Origin: Zygnema cylindricum
Taxonomy: Eukaryota; Streptophyta; Zygnematophyceae; Zygnematales; Zygnemataceae
Direction of reading: 5' to 3'
Length of the DNA: 64,000 nucleotides
NCBI GenBank assembly: GCA_037447655.1
Contig: JBBHKE010002254.1
Location: forward strand, 36,842 to 100,841
Under the pieces are notes generated by a model. The model worked only from the letters and a program-made list of their open reading frames with translations, made no database searches and had not been told where the DNA came from. This document shows, in pieces, positions 23,741-37,479 of the stretch (position 1 is the first letter of the stretch; each line of letters starts with the position of its first letter). The translations under genes were made by a program, and so were the position numbers.

Positions 23741-26640
23741 GATGCATAACTTGGACTTAAAGGTTCAAAATGTAATGATGAAGTTTTAGTTTCAACTCCA
23801 TTTTCCACGGAACGACCAAGTCTTTTACCTTACCTTATCGATGCAGTAAGAGGATTTTCCAATGAAATTGGGACAACATTTCATCCTCGATCTAATATTC
23901 AAATTTCTTCTCATGGTCCATTTTCCAACATTAATTTTCTAAGTTCAACAACGACCGCATCGTTAAAGATTACTTTTCAATTTGGAAAGATAAAAAAATC
24001 ACTACATAATTCATTATTTTTTCAATATATTTTTTGTTTTTATAGTTATATAAGAGTATCATTAATGCATTTTTTTTTTCTATGTCTTCACAAGGATCAA
24101 ATTCGAATGTCCAACAATAATTTTTCAAAAACAAACATATTGATACGACAGCAATTCGTGTTTTTCTAAAAACCAATGTTGAGGTATCTTCTGGTTATTT
24201 ATTAACCACTAACAGTTATGACTTTTCTTTCATGCTTTTGTATAGTCCTAATTTTCTCTTCCCATTTCACTATTCTTTCTTGTTTTTCTAGGATGTCGAC
24301 CCAATTTTCATCAACGTAAACAATTTTTCAACAGCTCTACGTCACTTTTATATGATACTTAAATGTCATCATGTTGGGTTCGGTCGTCAAATAGGACCAA
24401 ACTCTTTTTTCCTTCAGATTACAATATATGATGAGAGTAGAGCCCATGTTAACATAAAGTGTTGAGCTTCAAATCAAGGCAATTTTGATTCGGTTTTAGA
24501 AAAATGTGCAATTTTCAAAAAAACAAAAGTCTACAAACTCACAACCCTTTACTTGGCAAAGATCGTGATGATAAAAAAAGTAAGCACATATTTTAAAGTT
24601 TAATAGGTAAATTTTTAAACATACATGTCATTTCAATTACAAAGGTGAAATCTAGAAAAAATTACCTTAATTAATCATAAAAAAAACTTTAAAACACCAA
24701 ATTCAAAAATATTTATTAATGAAGAGCAATTTTATTTTCCAATATATCTTATAAATATTTTTCTTGTAATTTTCTTCTTAATAACAAACATATATGATTT
24801 TTGTTTATATCAGATACGCAAAATTTGAAATAGTTAATTATTTAAGTTGGGCGTAATAACAAAAGTTGAACCAGTAGAGAAACTAATCAATTTTGAAAGT
24901 TATCCAATCCTCCATTTTTGAGTGAAGCAAAAAAAACATAGAAAGAGTGATGCACTTACCTTTTTATTTTACTTTTAACATCATAATTTAAATACCATAA
25001 TAAAATCTTTGAGAAAATTAAAAATATTTAATTAATAACACCAAATCACAAAATTTTATACCAATTTTTGTACCACTTCTTATTTCTTAATTAATAGGTT
25101 TTTGATATCCAAGGTATTCTTTCCTCAAAAACAGACGTAACATTTTTGGAGAATCAAAGAGAAATTGTCACAAGCTATATTGTTTTAATTCATCAACACG
25201 AAACAACAAATCTAGTGGTGAATATTTGAAGTGACATAGCAATGTCCCTAAGCCTTAAAAACTTTCAAGACAACCTGGTTGTGGTTTTCATAACAAATGT
25301 TCGATCTAACCGTCAATAAATTTTCACTTCTCACGAGAAAGTTCAAAAATTATTGATTTGTTTTTACAATTATTAAAATCACATTGCTACATAAATCATT
25401 AATGTGTTACATTTAAAAAAAAAAAATTAAATTGTTTTTCTTTTTTTTTTTTTATTTTTTTTATAGTTTCTCAAATTTGATTCCCGACAGAAAAAATTTC
25501 ACCATATCACAAGTAATATGATCAAGGGTGAAAAAAAAAAATGAAGATCTCTCACCTGATAATATAAAGAAAGTTTTTCATTTACACAAAGCTACCCACA
25601 TTTAATATTATAATTTTTTTAATATTTTTTATAACCATTAATAAAAAATAAATATAAACAAATAAACAATCTGGACAATTTATTTCGAATTCATTATAAT
25701 TTAAACTTCTTTGTTTTTTGTTTTTTTGGTAATATATTTTGAAATCATTATAATTTAAATTATTTGAAGCACTATAATTTCTTGTTAAAATATTTGAAAT
25801 AACATTATTAAAATATAATTAAATTAATTAACTTGGATTATATATCATTATATTTTTTATTACTTATATATATGCACATAGTTTTTTTTTTTTTTTTCAT
25901 CTAACCAAATATGGTTTTAATTGTATCAGTTTCCAAGAAATTGAACACGGATGTCCACCAAAAACACAAAATGAAGGTTTGATTTTGTTAAATTTGTCAC
26001 ATGCTCATATTTATAGCCAAAGATATCGTTATATGACACCAAAATAAAACTAGGGTTGTCTTTTTTGTTATTCTACAATCATAGTCGGTGATAAATTCGG
26101 AAAACAAACTTTTCATTGTACACAGTGTAATTTCACCATTGCTGAAAAAACAATTTATATTAATGGTGAAAATGACACAAAAAAGTAAAAATCAAATTTC
26201 TCATCAAAAGTTATGAAATAAAATATCTTGTTCTATATTGATAATACATTATAAAACCAATTATCATTCAATCATATTAAATCAAATAAATCAATATATA
26301 CTTAATACTAAAAAAAAAATAAAAAAAATCATAAAGGTAATGAAGTGTGTTATGGAAAGATCTTTTCCCTAACAATACTGGCTTACAGTGGAATCTTTTC
26401 CAACGGATGGACGACAAAATTAACAAAAACTTCAAAAAATTCCATTTTGGAATTATATCAAGGAACATTCATTGTTAAAGTACGATCAATTTCAAAATTT
26501 GTTATTCCACTAAATGTAAAAAAATTAACAATCCTTAAAAAAAATGACATTTTTTTTTTCGTTATGCTAAATTCTAACGAAATTGTCAAAACAAATTCCA
26601 TTACAACTTGGATTGTTTTGAAAAAACTAATACAATAATT
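23741..26640 (+). pseudogene. RPA-like OB-fold gene with introns, left arm
   Basis: Coding-like islands separated by AT-rich gaps with splice-like borders. Island 1 (about 23760-23990) reads AVRGFSNEIGTTFHPRSNI. Island 2 (about 24100-24176) ends KTNVE before GTATCT. Island 3 (about 24293-24590), after TTTTCTAG, reads DVDPIFINVNNF, then ITIYDESRAHVNIKC and KVYKLTTLYL. Island 4 (25110-25320) reads DVTFLENQREIVTSYI and FQDNLVVVFITNVRSN. Island 5 (about 26040-26190) reads FHCTQCNFTIAEKTIYING. The order OB-fold, OB-fold, Cys-pair resembles the large subunit of replication protein A, which Helitrons in plants often carry. A TGA interrupts island 3 after IKC and another follows VVNI in island 4. Intron structure is inferred from both arms. 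Confidence 0.5.
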
Positions 26641-27490
26641 CCTAAATGAATAAAGGTAACAATCTCTTTATATCAAAATTAACAAATAAATTCTATTTTT
26701 TTTAACAATTACATTTTCAAAATCAAAAATTAATAAACTTGTGTTTCATTTTTTTCAAAAAGATAACAACTATCTACGTGTCTTGTAAAACTCATATTGT
26801 TGTAACAATTATATATACAGATGCGTTGTTTTGGTTTTTTTAGCAATATATTCAAAATCTTAACTTTGGTTTTTCTTTTTAAATAGATTGAAAAGCAACG
26901 ACTCAACTTAATCTGACGAAAAACAAAGAACTTAAGAGAGTCCAATTTCAACAAGCGTCGATATTATTAGAGTGTTATTGTTTTCTAGAATTAAGACGAC
27001 AATTTTTTTTTCTTTTTTTTATATACAAAGCTTTTTATATATGTATTATATATTTACATATATAAATATGTATATTATTGTTCTCAAAGATACGTGTGTA
27101 GCGGTTTTAGATGCTTGATTAACAAATTTTTATTACGTGATTAAAGGTTTATAGGGGTTTGATTAAAACCCAATCTAGGATCTAAAAATTGCTTACTTAG
27201 AAGTAAAATATTAAAAAAAACAAAGTAATCAAATTATCACCAAAACAAAGTATTGAAAGTATTTGTATTGTATTTTCAAAAAATAAAAAATAAACCAATG
27301 TTTGTAATGTTAGTCTTATAAAAAAAATCAAAATAATCAAGTATCACCGAAAAAAAATAGTCAAAGTATTTTTGTTATATTTAAAATTATATATATATAC
27401 CAATGTTTGTAACGTTGGGCAGCTTTTCAGTTGATAATGATGTTCAACGATTTTTTTAGTCTTTAAACTAAGTTGGTTAATCGAAAAACA
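26641..27490. other. Inner left arm, AT-rich
   Basis: No gene is visible. The sequence is still the reverse complement of 27711-28600, although diverged: CAGATTAAGTTGAGTCGTTA on plus at 28316 corresponds to the complement of 26900-26920. A block with TTGGTTAATCGAAAAACA (27473-27490) is the innermost clearly paired part. Telomere-like AACCCTTATAAACCTTTAAT sits near 28110 and its complement near 27145. Confidence 0.6.
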
Positions 27491-27710
<220 letters not shown>

Positions 27711-28599
27711 GATCAACCAACTTAGTTTAAAGACCAAGAAAGTTGTTGAACATCATTATCGGCTCAAAGGCTGACCAACATTACAAACATTGGTATATAT
27801 ATATTTTATATACAAATACTTTAACTACTTTGTTTCGATGATACTTGATTTCTTTGTTTTTTTTATGTGATCAACATTACAGACATTGGTTTTTTTTTTT
27901 TTAATATAATACAAATACTTTGAACACTTTGTTTTGGTGATACTTTGATTACTTTGTTTTTTTTTTATGATGTTACTTGTAAGTAAGCAAGTATTACTGA
28001 TATTTTTGTTTATGTGGATAAACATGACAAATACTTTGTTTTTTAGAGCCTAAAAAATTTTAATGACTAAAAAAACATTTCTAGATCCCTAAATTGGGTT
28101 TTAATCAAACCCTTATAAACCTTTAATCACGTAACGATATTGTGATAATCAAGCCCCTAAAACCCTTACAGACGTATCTTTGAGAACAAAAAATATATAT
28201 TTTTATATATAAATATATAATACATATATAAAAACCTACGCACATAAAAAAACAAAAAAAATATTTGTCATGACGCTTATTGAAATTGGACTCTTTTAAG
28301 TCATTTGTTTTTCGTCAGATTAAGTTGAGTCGTTACTTTTCAATCGATATAAAAAAAAACCAAAGTTAAGATTTTGTATATGTTGCTCATAAAACCAAAG
28401 CTATGCGTTTGTATAAATAATTGTTATAACAATATGAGTTTTACAAGACACATACATAGTTGTTATCTTTTTGAAGAAAATGACACAAGTTTAGTAATTT
28501 TTGATTTTTGAAAGTGTAATTGTTTGAAAAAATAGAATTTATTTGCTATTTTTGATATAAAAAGACTCTTACTTGTATTCGTTTAAGAATTATTGTAGT

Positions 28600-31480
28600 C
28601 GTTTTTACAAAACTGTCCAATTTGTAATGGAATTTGTTTTGAAAAATTTGCAAGAACACCTGCGTAACAAAAAAAAAATTGTCATTCTTTTTATTAAAGA
28701 TTGATAATTTTTTTTACATTTAGTAGAATAACAAAATTTGAAATTGATCATACCTTAACAATTAATGTTTTTTTATATGATTCCAAAATGGAGTCTTTTA
28801 CAGTTTTTGTTAACTTTGTCGTCCATCGGTCGCAACTGATTCCACTCCGAGCCACTATTATTGGGGAGAAGATCTTTCCATAGCAAACTCCATTACCTAT
28901 ATGAAAAGAGTTTTTTTTTTTTTTAGTTTTTAAATTTTATGTTGATTTATTTGATTTAATATGATTGAACCACAATTGGTTTTATAATGTATTATTAATA
29001 TAGAGCAAGATATTTTATTTCATTAGTTTTGATGAATAAATTTGATTTGTACCTTTGTGTGTCATTTTTATCGTGAATGTCAATTGTTTCTTCAACAATG
29101 GTGAAATTATAGTGGGTACAATGAAAAGTTTGTTTTCCGAATTTATCAGCGACTATGATTGAAGAATAACAAAAAGGGTAACCATAGTCTTATTTTGGTG
29201 TCATATAACGATATCCTTGGCTATAAATATGAGCATGTGACAAATTTAACAAAATCAAACCTTCACTTTGTGTTCTTGTCGACATCTTTGTTCTATTACT
29301 TGGAACCTGATACAATAAAAACAATATTTTGTTAGATAAAGAGAAAAAAAGAAAAAAAAAACTATGTGTATAAGTAATAAAAAATATAATGGTATATAAT
29401 CCAAATTAATTAATTTAATTATATTTTAATAATGTTATTTCAAATGTTTTAACAAGAAATTATAGTGCCTCAAATAATTTAAAATTATAATGATTTCAAA
29501 ATATATTATCAAAAAAACAAAAAACAAACAAGTTTAAATTATAATGAATTCAAAATAAGTTGTCCAAATCGTTTATTTGTTTATATTTATTTTCTATTAA
29601 TGGTTATAAAAAATATTAATAAAATATATATAGATTAAATAAAAGTAGCTTTGTGTAAATAAAAAACTTACCTTATAACATCTAGTGAGAGATCTCAATT
29701 ATTTTTTCACCCTTGATCCAATTACTGTGATATGGTAAAATTGTTTGTCGGGAATCGAATTTGAGAAACTTAAATGTTTTTTTTTTTTAATGTAATACAT
29801 TTATGATTTATGTAGCAATGTGATTTTAGTTATTGTAAAAAAATAATTATAGTTGTTGAAATTTCTCGTGAGAAGTGAAAAAATTTTAATGGTTACATCG
29901 AACATTCGTTATCGAAACAAGAACCAGGTTGTCTTGAAAGTTTTCAACGCTTAGAGAAATTGCTATTTCACTCCAAATATTCACCACTAGATTTTCTGTT
30001 TCGTGTTGAATAATTAAATCAATATAGTTTTTAACAACTCCTCTTTGATTCTCCCAAAATGTAACGTCCATTTTTGAGGAAATAATACCTTGGATATTAA
30101 AAACTAATTAACTAAAAAAAATGTGGTACAAAAAATTAGTATAAAGTATTGTGATTTGGTGTTATTAAGTGATTATTTTTATTTTTTTTAAAGATTTTAC
30201 TGTGCTAAAATTTTTAAATGATGATGTTAAAAGTAAAATAAAAAAATAAGTGCATCACCCCTTCGATATTTTTCGCTTCATTAAAAAATGGAGGGATTGG
30301 ATAACTTTCAAAATTGCCACTAGTTCCACTTTTGTTATTATGCGCAATTTTAAATGATTAACTATTCCAAATTTTGCGTATCTGCTATAAAAAAAATCAT
30401 AGATGTTTGTTATTAAAAAATATAATACAAAAAAAGAAACTATAGGATATATTGGAAAATAAAATTGCTCGTCATTAATAATTATTTATGAAAAATATTT
30501 TTGAATTTGATGTGTTAAAGAAAAAACTTTTATTAATTAAGGTAAGTTTTTTTAGATTTCATTGATGTAATTGAAATGACATGTATGTTTAAAAATTTAC
30601 CTATTAAACTTTAAAATAAACATGTGCTTACCTTTTTTTATCATCACGATCTTTACCAAGTAAAGGGTTATGAGTTTGTAAACTTTTTTTTCTTTGAAAA
30701 TTGCACATTTTCCTAAAACCGAATCAAAATTGCCTTGATTTAAAGCTCAACAGTTTATATTAACATAGGCTCCACTCTCATCATACATTGTAATCTGAAG
30801 CAAAAAAAAGTTTGGTCTTATTTGACGACCGAAACCGACTTGATGACATTTAAGTATCATATAAAAGTGACGTGGAGCTGTTGAAAAATCGTTTACTTTG
30901 ATAAAAATTGGGTCAACATCCTAAAAAAAAGAGAAGAATAGTAAAATAGAAATATAAAATTATGAGCATACAAAAGCATGAAACAAAAGTCATAACTATT
31001 AGTGATTAATAAATAACCAAAACATACCTTAACATTGGTTTTTTGAAAAACACGAATTGTTGTCGTATCAATAAGTTTGTTTTTCAAGAGTTTTTGTTGT
31101 ACATTCGAATTTTATCCTTGTGAAAATATAGAAAAAAAACACATTAATGATACTATTATATTACTATAAAATCAAAAAATATAATGAATACATTGAAAAC
31201 AAAAAATGATGTAATGATTTTTTACCTTTTCAAATTGAGAAGTAATCTCTAACGATGGAGTCGTTTTTAAACTTGGCAAATTAATGTAGAAAGGTGAACC
31301 ATAAGAATGAATTTGAATAATAAAAAGAGGACAAAATGTTGTCTCAATTTCATTGGAAAATCCTCTTATTGCATAGTTGAACGACTTGGTGGTTCCGTGG
31401 AAAATGAAGTTGAAACCAAAACTTCATCTACTACATTTTAAACGTTTAAGTCCAAGTTATATATCGCTTTTTCTTTTATT
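28600..31480 (-). pseudogene. RPA-like OB-fold gene with introns, right arm
   Basis: This mirrors 23741-26640. On the minus strand: FKNDSIVRDYFSI-like island 1 near 31240-31400; an island ending KTNVK before GTATGT at 31020-31100; then, after TTTTTTTTAG, DVDPIFIKVNDF and GFGRQIRPNFFLLQ (30790-30920). Next come ITMYDESGAYVNINC, and at 30071-29886 DVTFWENQRGVVKNY and LVVNIWSEIAISLS. The last island reads FHCTHYNF-like text near 29100. The donor GTATGT and acceptor TTTTTTAG frame the DVDP exon better than in the left arm. It shares the TGA after NINC/NIKC with the left arm but keeps Trp in NIWSEIA where the left arm has a stop. Confidence 0.5.
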
Positions 31481-32027
31481 ATTTGCAAAAAAAAACAAAA
31501 AAAATTAATAAAAACACAAAAAAAACTTGATCTCATATTTTAGGAATACTTCCTACTTTGATTTTTTTTTTTTTTTGCTATCAATTTTTTCTTGCATTTG
31601 AAAATATGCAAAAATCAAAAATTTAAATGAAATAGATGTCTATTAGTACTTAAGAAAACCGCATTAATGTAAATTAATGAATAGCGGTTTATGATCACTC
31701 CAATATGCCTCTTGAAGTAAACAATAAATTTTAAATCTATTTTTTTATTTATGTTAATCCATAAATGATCAATGATGGTGTTGTATATAGTTGTATATTT
31801 TGTAATAAGTTGTTCAAACCCATAACTATGTAGACTTGTTGAAAAATTAGACTTTGATTTTTTTTTAAATTTTATTTGTTATATCAAAGTTAAAATCCCC
31901 AATAATTACAATGTTTTTTTTTTTTAGAATAGTTTTAAACATCTAAGCATATTTTGCAATAAATTACGTAATTTGAATGAAATTCGAGATCAATAAATAA
32001 TGATTGATCTTTATCTCCTACACAACA

Positions 32028-32306
32028 TTAAAAAAAAACCCATTGCAAAGAATTAGAAGAAAACTCATCTATAATTTCAATTGGTTTTTTTAAATACATG
32101 ATAATTCCTTGATGAGATCTTAACAGTAAGATTGTAAAGGGGGCATTAATCGTGTGAAATTTATAGCCTAAATCTTCAAAACAATGAGCATTAACATCTG
32201 TCATCAACCAAGTTTCTACAAAGATCAATAAATCACATTGTGAAAAATTTACAAAAGATTTAATTTCTTGTACATTTTTATTTAAGGATTTTACATTTTG
32301 ATTCAT
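32028..32306 (-). pseudogene. APE-like endonuclease fragment, right arm
   Basis: An open 92-codon frame on minus: NQNVKSLNKNVQEIKSF, then CDLLIFVETWLMTDVNAHC, GYKFHTINAPF and LRSHQGIIMYLKKP. This fits the first third of an exonuclease-endonuclease-phosphatase domain, with the catalytic Glu in FVETWL intact. The later catalytic Asp and His motifs are not found before the stop, so it is a truncated domain. It directly follows the helicase, the Helentron arrangement. The equivalent left-arm sequence has a frame change and Lys in place of Glu. Confidence 0.7.
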
Positions 32307-33861
32307 AATTTGAACATTATTATAATTTTTTTTTTGGAAAAGGTAATGGATCTATAACGAATTGTTTACTACAACGTAACGTTAACATTTCTTCTTTTAC
32401 ATCATAAGATACATTTATATGATTTTCATTTAAAATATCAATAAACAAATTAATCCAACTAAGAAAACGATTTAATCTTACGTAATGAACACCATCATCT
32501 TTGTGCCCATCCAAATTAACAACACCTTCAAATAATGTTCTACCTTGGGATTTATAAACCGTTTTAGGTGTATTGGGGCTTAACGAAAATAGTTTTTTAT
32601 CTATTTCAATAACTTTTTCTGAAATATTAAATGATTTAGTAACTCAAGTAATAGGAGTCCTTTTAGAAATAAATTCTTTGAAATTAGGAAACCACGAGTT
32701 TTATAACCTATTCGATAATTTTCAAAATTAACCCAAATCGTTATTACATCATTATCTATTCTTGTGAAATGACAAAGTTCCCCATCAACATTGTTTGCAA
32801 GCCCATCATTAAGATCAATGTTTAAACAAACTTCCACTTTCATGCCTATTTTCAATCTCAACTGTTTTTTTAATAGTTGCTTCTTTTTTTTCTTGTTTTT
32901 TTGTAAAATGCCTCAGATAAAACTGTTAAAGCCTTAGTTCCCTCTTTTTTTTTAGTTTTATCAATAGCATCGATACTATATCCACCAAATTTAATTGATT
33001 CATAAACAAATTCATAATGTTTATCAACTAAATTATTTAATCGAAATAAATAAGGCATCTCTATTTAATGTTTTTTTTTTTTTATATTATATGTTTTTTT
33101 AATTCTTTAATATCTTCTATAGTATGGTTACTTCCCTTTAGTCTATTTCCCAATTCTTCAAAAAAAATCTCATCTTTTTGCCTCATAATTTCTGTTAATT
33201 CAAACATTTCAAAATTTGATTTCTATAAATTCGTACTTAAACCTGGTTACAGAACACGAGGTTTTTCAAAAATAAAACTATCACCAACAGTTATTAATTG
33301 AAAAAGATCAGCACAAGAAATAAAATGCAAACCCCCAAAAATAATAGTTTTTTTACCCGTTAGTTCCCTCAAACGAAATCAATTAAATGGAACATTTTAT
33401 AACCAACCATAGAAACTTCATCAATCATAACCACTTTAATACTCCCTAATTTAAAAATAAATGTGTTTAGTTTATCAAAAGTTAAACTTGATGTAGACAT
33501 TTATTTTTTGGGTAGAATATATAAACCACTATGACAAGTGTTACTATTAATTTGAAAAACAACTGCTCTTGTGAGGGCTATTCGTAATACTGAAGGCTTA
33601 TCAAAATCTTCATTACTTTTATTTATAAAAATTCTTACAATAGCCTCATACTCTTGTGAGGGCTATTTGTAATACTGAAGGCTTATCAAAATCTTCATTA
33701 CTTTTATTTATAAAAATTCTTAAAATAGCCTCATACAGTGTGTTCAACAATAATGATTTACCAACACCAGCTCCACCAAAGAAAAACACACGAAAGGGTT
33801 CACAAGAAGTCTGAATTTTTCGTATAACATGATAAAAAAAAGTCTTTACTTAGCATTGAAA
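32307..33861 (-). pseudogene. Helentron helicase (right arm), broken
   Basis: The minus strand carries, in order, Walker A GAGVGKS at 33774-33754, the same 85-bp internal duplication as the other copies, Walker B near 33425, the MRQKDE block near 33180, and RLNNLVDKHYEFVYESIK at 33040. Then come MRLKIGMKVEVCLNIDLNDG (32861 down) and NLDGHKDDGVHYVRLN near 32510. It lacks the 267-bp duplication of the left arm, so it keeps a longer open frame here. Stops and frame changes remain, for example at the motif VI region near 32560. PIF1-type helicase by motif order. Confidence 0.8.
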
Positions 33862-35116
33862 CAACGATTCATTCAAAGAGCGACAATTACACTACAGTAC
33901 AGCGACGACAACAAAGTGACCGCGACAGTTGACCTATGGCCAACGATGTCAAGGTGGCCATGACAGGTACTAGGATGCCATCGATGCGAGTTAACCGTAC
34001 CAAGTAAGTTAATCAATACTCCTGCGACGACGACGAGAACAGGCGACTACGACAGCAATGACGAAAGCGACGGTACAAACGAAAATTAATGTATTATTTG
34101 GAGACCGCATACAACGCTGTCAATGCGGACACGAAGACATAAAACGACGAACTAAATCGAAACACGCAACAAAAATTAATATCTAATAAATATATTTTAT
34201 GAAAACGACAAAATTCAACAAATCGCGACGTGTAAACATCTATATTTTTTCGGTAATCGTTTTAGATTATGAAGTATATGGTGCGTCAAAATGTCAACCA
34301 GGCCTCAACGCGTGTAATCGAGTTACAATTTGACACACGAATCTCACCGACAATGATTTATTCTTTCATAACACGTGGGTACGTAACGGCCTGATAAAAT
34401 AGACGTCACGCCAAATTGTCGTGATACCAATGTTGGCCCTATTACGTACACTATCGTACTTTTCATTTTGGCTTGAAGTTTGGATTCCCAAACGCAACTG
34501 TCGGAGCGGCTAGTGCTATCGAGTCACACCATGCCACATTGTCGTGTTCTCTAAATTCATACAGTACCGTGTAGAACCATAATTTCAGTGAAGGCGTCAC
34601 GTAAGATGTTCGTACATAATATGTACAAAACTATCGCATTATACATGGTACTCTACAAAAACGAAAAGCCCTTGGCAACCAAAGGGCAAAGCACCAGGTC
34701 GCCCGCGACTATTATTTTATTTTACTCCACATCTCACCATTGACGCATGTAAGAATTGATAAAAAAACAAAATTTTCCTTTTTCGCATTAAAAATAAAAT
34801 GAAGCAACTAAAAATGTATGACGTGGTTTAACGTCAATGCATGAATATTTAATTACATGTTGATGATTGGTTGAACGAATGAACCAACACGTTTTTTATT
34901 TACAATTTTTCCACTTTGGTGCACCTTCAGTCGCCCCAGCCTAAACGTAAATATTCGTCTTTTTGCTGTGTACAATGACCACTATCTTTTTTTTAATAAT
35001 GTACTAAACGATACGCTTCGTTCAAATTAATTGGTCGACCTATACTACGATTGCTACACATTTCGTACAATTTGTTTTACACTAAAAGTTGTATTTAAAG
35101 TATAATTTCATCTCTT
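33862..35116 (-). repeat. 1.25-kb noncoding unit, copy 2 (right arm, inverted)
   Basis: Reverse complement of 20103-21361. The outer 600 bases look identical by eye (for example around the GCGACCTGGTGCTTTGCCC block, complement at about 34683-34701), with scattered changes nearer the helicase. No gene is supported. Confidence 0.8.
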
Positions 35117-36357
35117 ATGTTTTTTTTTCTCCTTGCTTACCTCCTCCCCTCTCTTTTTCCTCGCCCTCTCCTCGCCATTGCCTTTCCCTCTCCCTCTCCC
35201 TCTCCCTCTCCCTACCTTTTCCTCTCTCCCTCGCTCTCTCCCTCTTCCACTCTCCCTCCACCTCTACACCTACCCCTCCCTCCTTGTCCCCTTCTCTCTC
35301 TATCTCCCTCCCTCCCTCTCTCTCCCACTATCTTTTGCCCTCCTTCCTTTTATCACTCTCTCCCTCCCTCTCCCTTTGTCCCTCTCTCTCACATTTTCTA
35401 TACTCTCTCTGGTTCTCTCCTCTCTCTCGCTCTCTCCTCAATCTCTCTCCATCACTCTCTCACATCTCGCACTCTCTCGCTCTAGGTTTCTCTCATTTTT
35501 CTCTCACTCAATTTTTTTCCCTCTTTCCTGCTCTCCCTCACTTTTGTACCTCTATAAATCTCACTATCTCTCTTTCTCCCTCCCTCGCATCTCTCTTTCA
35601 CTCTATTTTTTTCCCTCTCTCCCGCTCTCCCTCTCTTTTTTTCCCCCTCGCTCAATTTCCCTCTCCCAATGTCCCTCTCCCTCTTAATCTCTCAATCTCT
35701 CTATCATTCCCTCCCTCCCTCCCACCACCCTCCTTCCCTCCCTACCTCCCTCCCTCCCCCCACCCCTCTCCCTCCCTCCCTCCCTCCCTCCCTCCCTATC
35801 TCTCCCTCTCCGTCTATATCCCTCCCTCTCTATCTCCCGCTCTCTCTCTTTTACTGTCACTCCTTCCCTCTCCATCTCCCGCTCTCTCTTTTACTGTCAC
35901 TCCCTCCCTCTCTTCTTCCCTCCCTCTCTCCTTCCATCTCTCTCTTTCCCTCTGTCCCTCTCTCTCGCTCTCTCTCCCCCTCTCCTTTTCCATCTCCTCC
36001 CTCTCCTCGCTCTTTCTCTCTCTCCCCGCTCGCTCTCTTCTCTGCCCTTCCCTTCTCCCGATATCTCTCCTCCCCCATCTCTCTCATCCCTCCCTCTCCC
36101 CCTTCCCTCAGTTTTTCTCTCTCTCCCTCTCCCTCTCCCTATTTTTATTTCTCTCCTTCTCCCTCTCCCTCTCCTTTTCCCTCTACTTGTCCCTCTTTTT
36201 CTCCCTCTCCCTCTCTTTCCCTACACCTGTCCCTTTCTCCCTCTCCCGCTTCCTCTCTCTTTCCCCATCAATTTCTTCCTCTCTCCCTCTCCCCCTACAT
36301 CTCCTTTCCTCTCCACCCCCCCCTTCCCCTCCTCCTTCCACCCTCTCTCTATCCCTA
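35117..36357. repeat. Polypyrimidine tract, right arm and extension
   Basis: CTCCCT, CTCTCC and CCCTCCCT repeats for 1.24 kb. The first part (to 35689) is the complement of the left-arm purine tract; the rest (35690-36357) has no counterpart at the left edge, where helicase copy 1 sits instead. The 472-residue Ser/Leu/Pro reading frame here is an artefact. Confidence 0.9.
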
Positions 36358-36845
36358 TTAATTGTCGCTGGCGACCCGGTGCTTTGCCCCTTCGTTGCCA
36401 AGGGCCTTCCGTTTTTGTACAGTACCATGTATAATGCGATAGTATTGTACCTATTATGTACGAACAACTTACACTTGTCGCGACTTACACTTGTCGCGAT
36501 TTGTTAAATTTTGGTGTTTTCATAAAATATATTTATTAGATTTTAACTTTTGTGTTATATTTCGATTTAGTGCGTCGTTTCATGTCTTCATGTCCGCATT
36601 GACGTCGCCGTATGCGGTTTCCAAAGAATATGTTAATTTTCGTTTATGCCATCGCTTTCGTCGTTGTTGTAACATTCGCCTATTCTCGTCGCCGTCGCTG
36701 CGATATCGTTTCACTTGGTACGGTAAACTCGCATAGATGGCACCTTGGTACCTGTCGTGGCCACCTTGACGTCGTCGGCCGCGGGTCACCAGTCGCGATC
36801 ACTTTGTCGTCGTCACTGTACTGTAGTGTAGTTGTCTTTGAGGCT
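36358..36845 (+). repeat. 1.25-kb noncoding unit, copy 3 (deleted, diverged)
   Basis: Begins TCGCTGGCGACCCGGTGCTT and follows copy 1 (20510-20620), skips about 370 bases at ACGAACA, then resumes at the ACACTTGTCGCGATTTGTTA block (equal to 20985-21345). ACTTACACTTGTCGCG is duplicated at the junction (about 36468-36498). It ends around TGTACTGTAGTGTA. It lies in the same orientation as copy 1, so copies 2 and 3 are inverted around the pyrimidine tract. Confidence 0.75.
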
Positions 36846-37479
36846 GTCGGTGTTGTTGAAGCTTTCGCCTTTTCTTCTATGTTGTCGCCCCTTTTCTTAC
36901 ATGTTGCCACTGTAGCTGAAGTTGTCGCCCTTTCAGACATTTCATCGCTATAGTTGCCGTTGAAGTTGTCGCCGTTTAAAGCACGTCATTTTGGGTGCGC
37001 AGACGAACAGAGAATCGATCTATTTAAAGTTTTTGCGCATGGCGACCAAATGTCTATAATTTTTGTATAGAGATTACCATTACCTGCCATCTTTTTTAAA
37101 TTTTTCTCTTGAATTTTATTTTATTCCTCGTCTATTTTTAATTTTCTTTATACTTTACGAATTTTCACTTTTTCCATTCATTTGTGAAGGCTTGAAATGT
37201 TCAGTAAGTGGTTTTTTACATATTAAATAATTCATAGTGATGTATGTGAAGTTTATCTTATGTTTTTTTTTTTTTTAATGTATGTTTTTTGTTTTACTTT
37301 TAAATAAATCCTATTTTGTTTGTCCATTTCCTTATTTTTACATGTTTCGGAAAGTTTGTATTAAAATCATATTGTTTTGTTTTTTCATTTGTTTATTAAT
37401 GTTTATTTAATTTTTGTTATTCAAGTGTAAGTGTTTTTTTTTTCGACTTTTGGGAGTTCTATTTTAGGTAATCTTATTA
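36846..37479. other. Intergenic DNA before the OTU pseudogene
   Basis: GTTGAAG, GTTGTCGCC and similar words recur at 36840-36985 (a degenerate GTTGTCGCC-type repeat). AT-rich sequence with T runs follows. No gene is visible. Confidence 0.5.

Noticed and set aside
35089-36507. 472-codon Ser/Leu/Pro frame on plus (and its 252-codon mirror at 19372-20130)
   Set aside because: Translation of CTCCCT repeats; it runs through three unrelated sequence units and has no domain.
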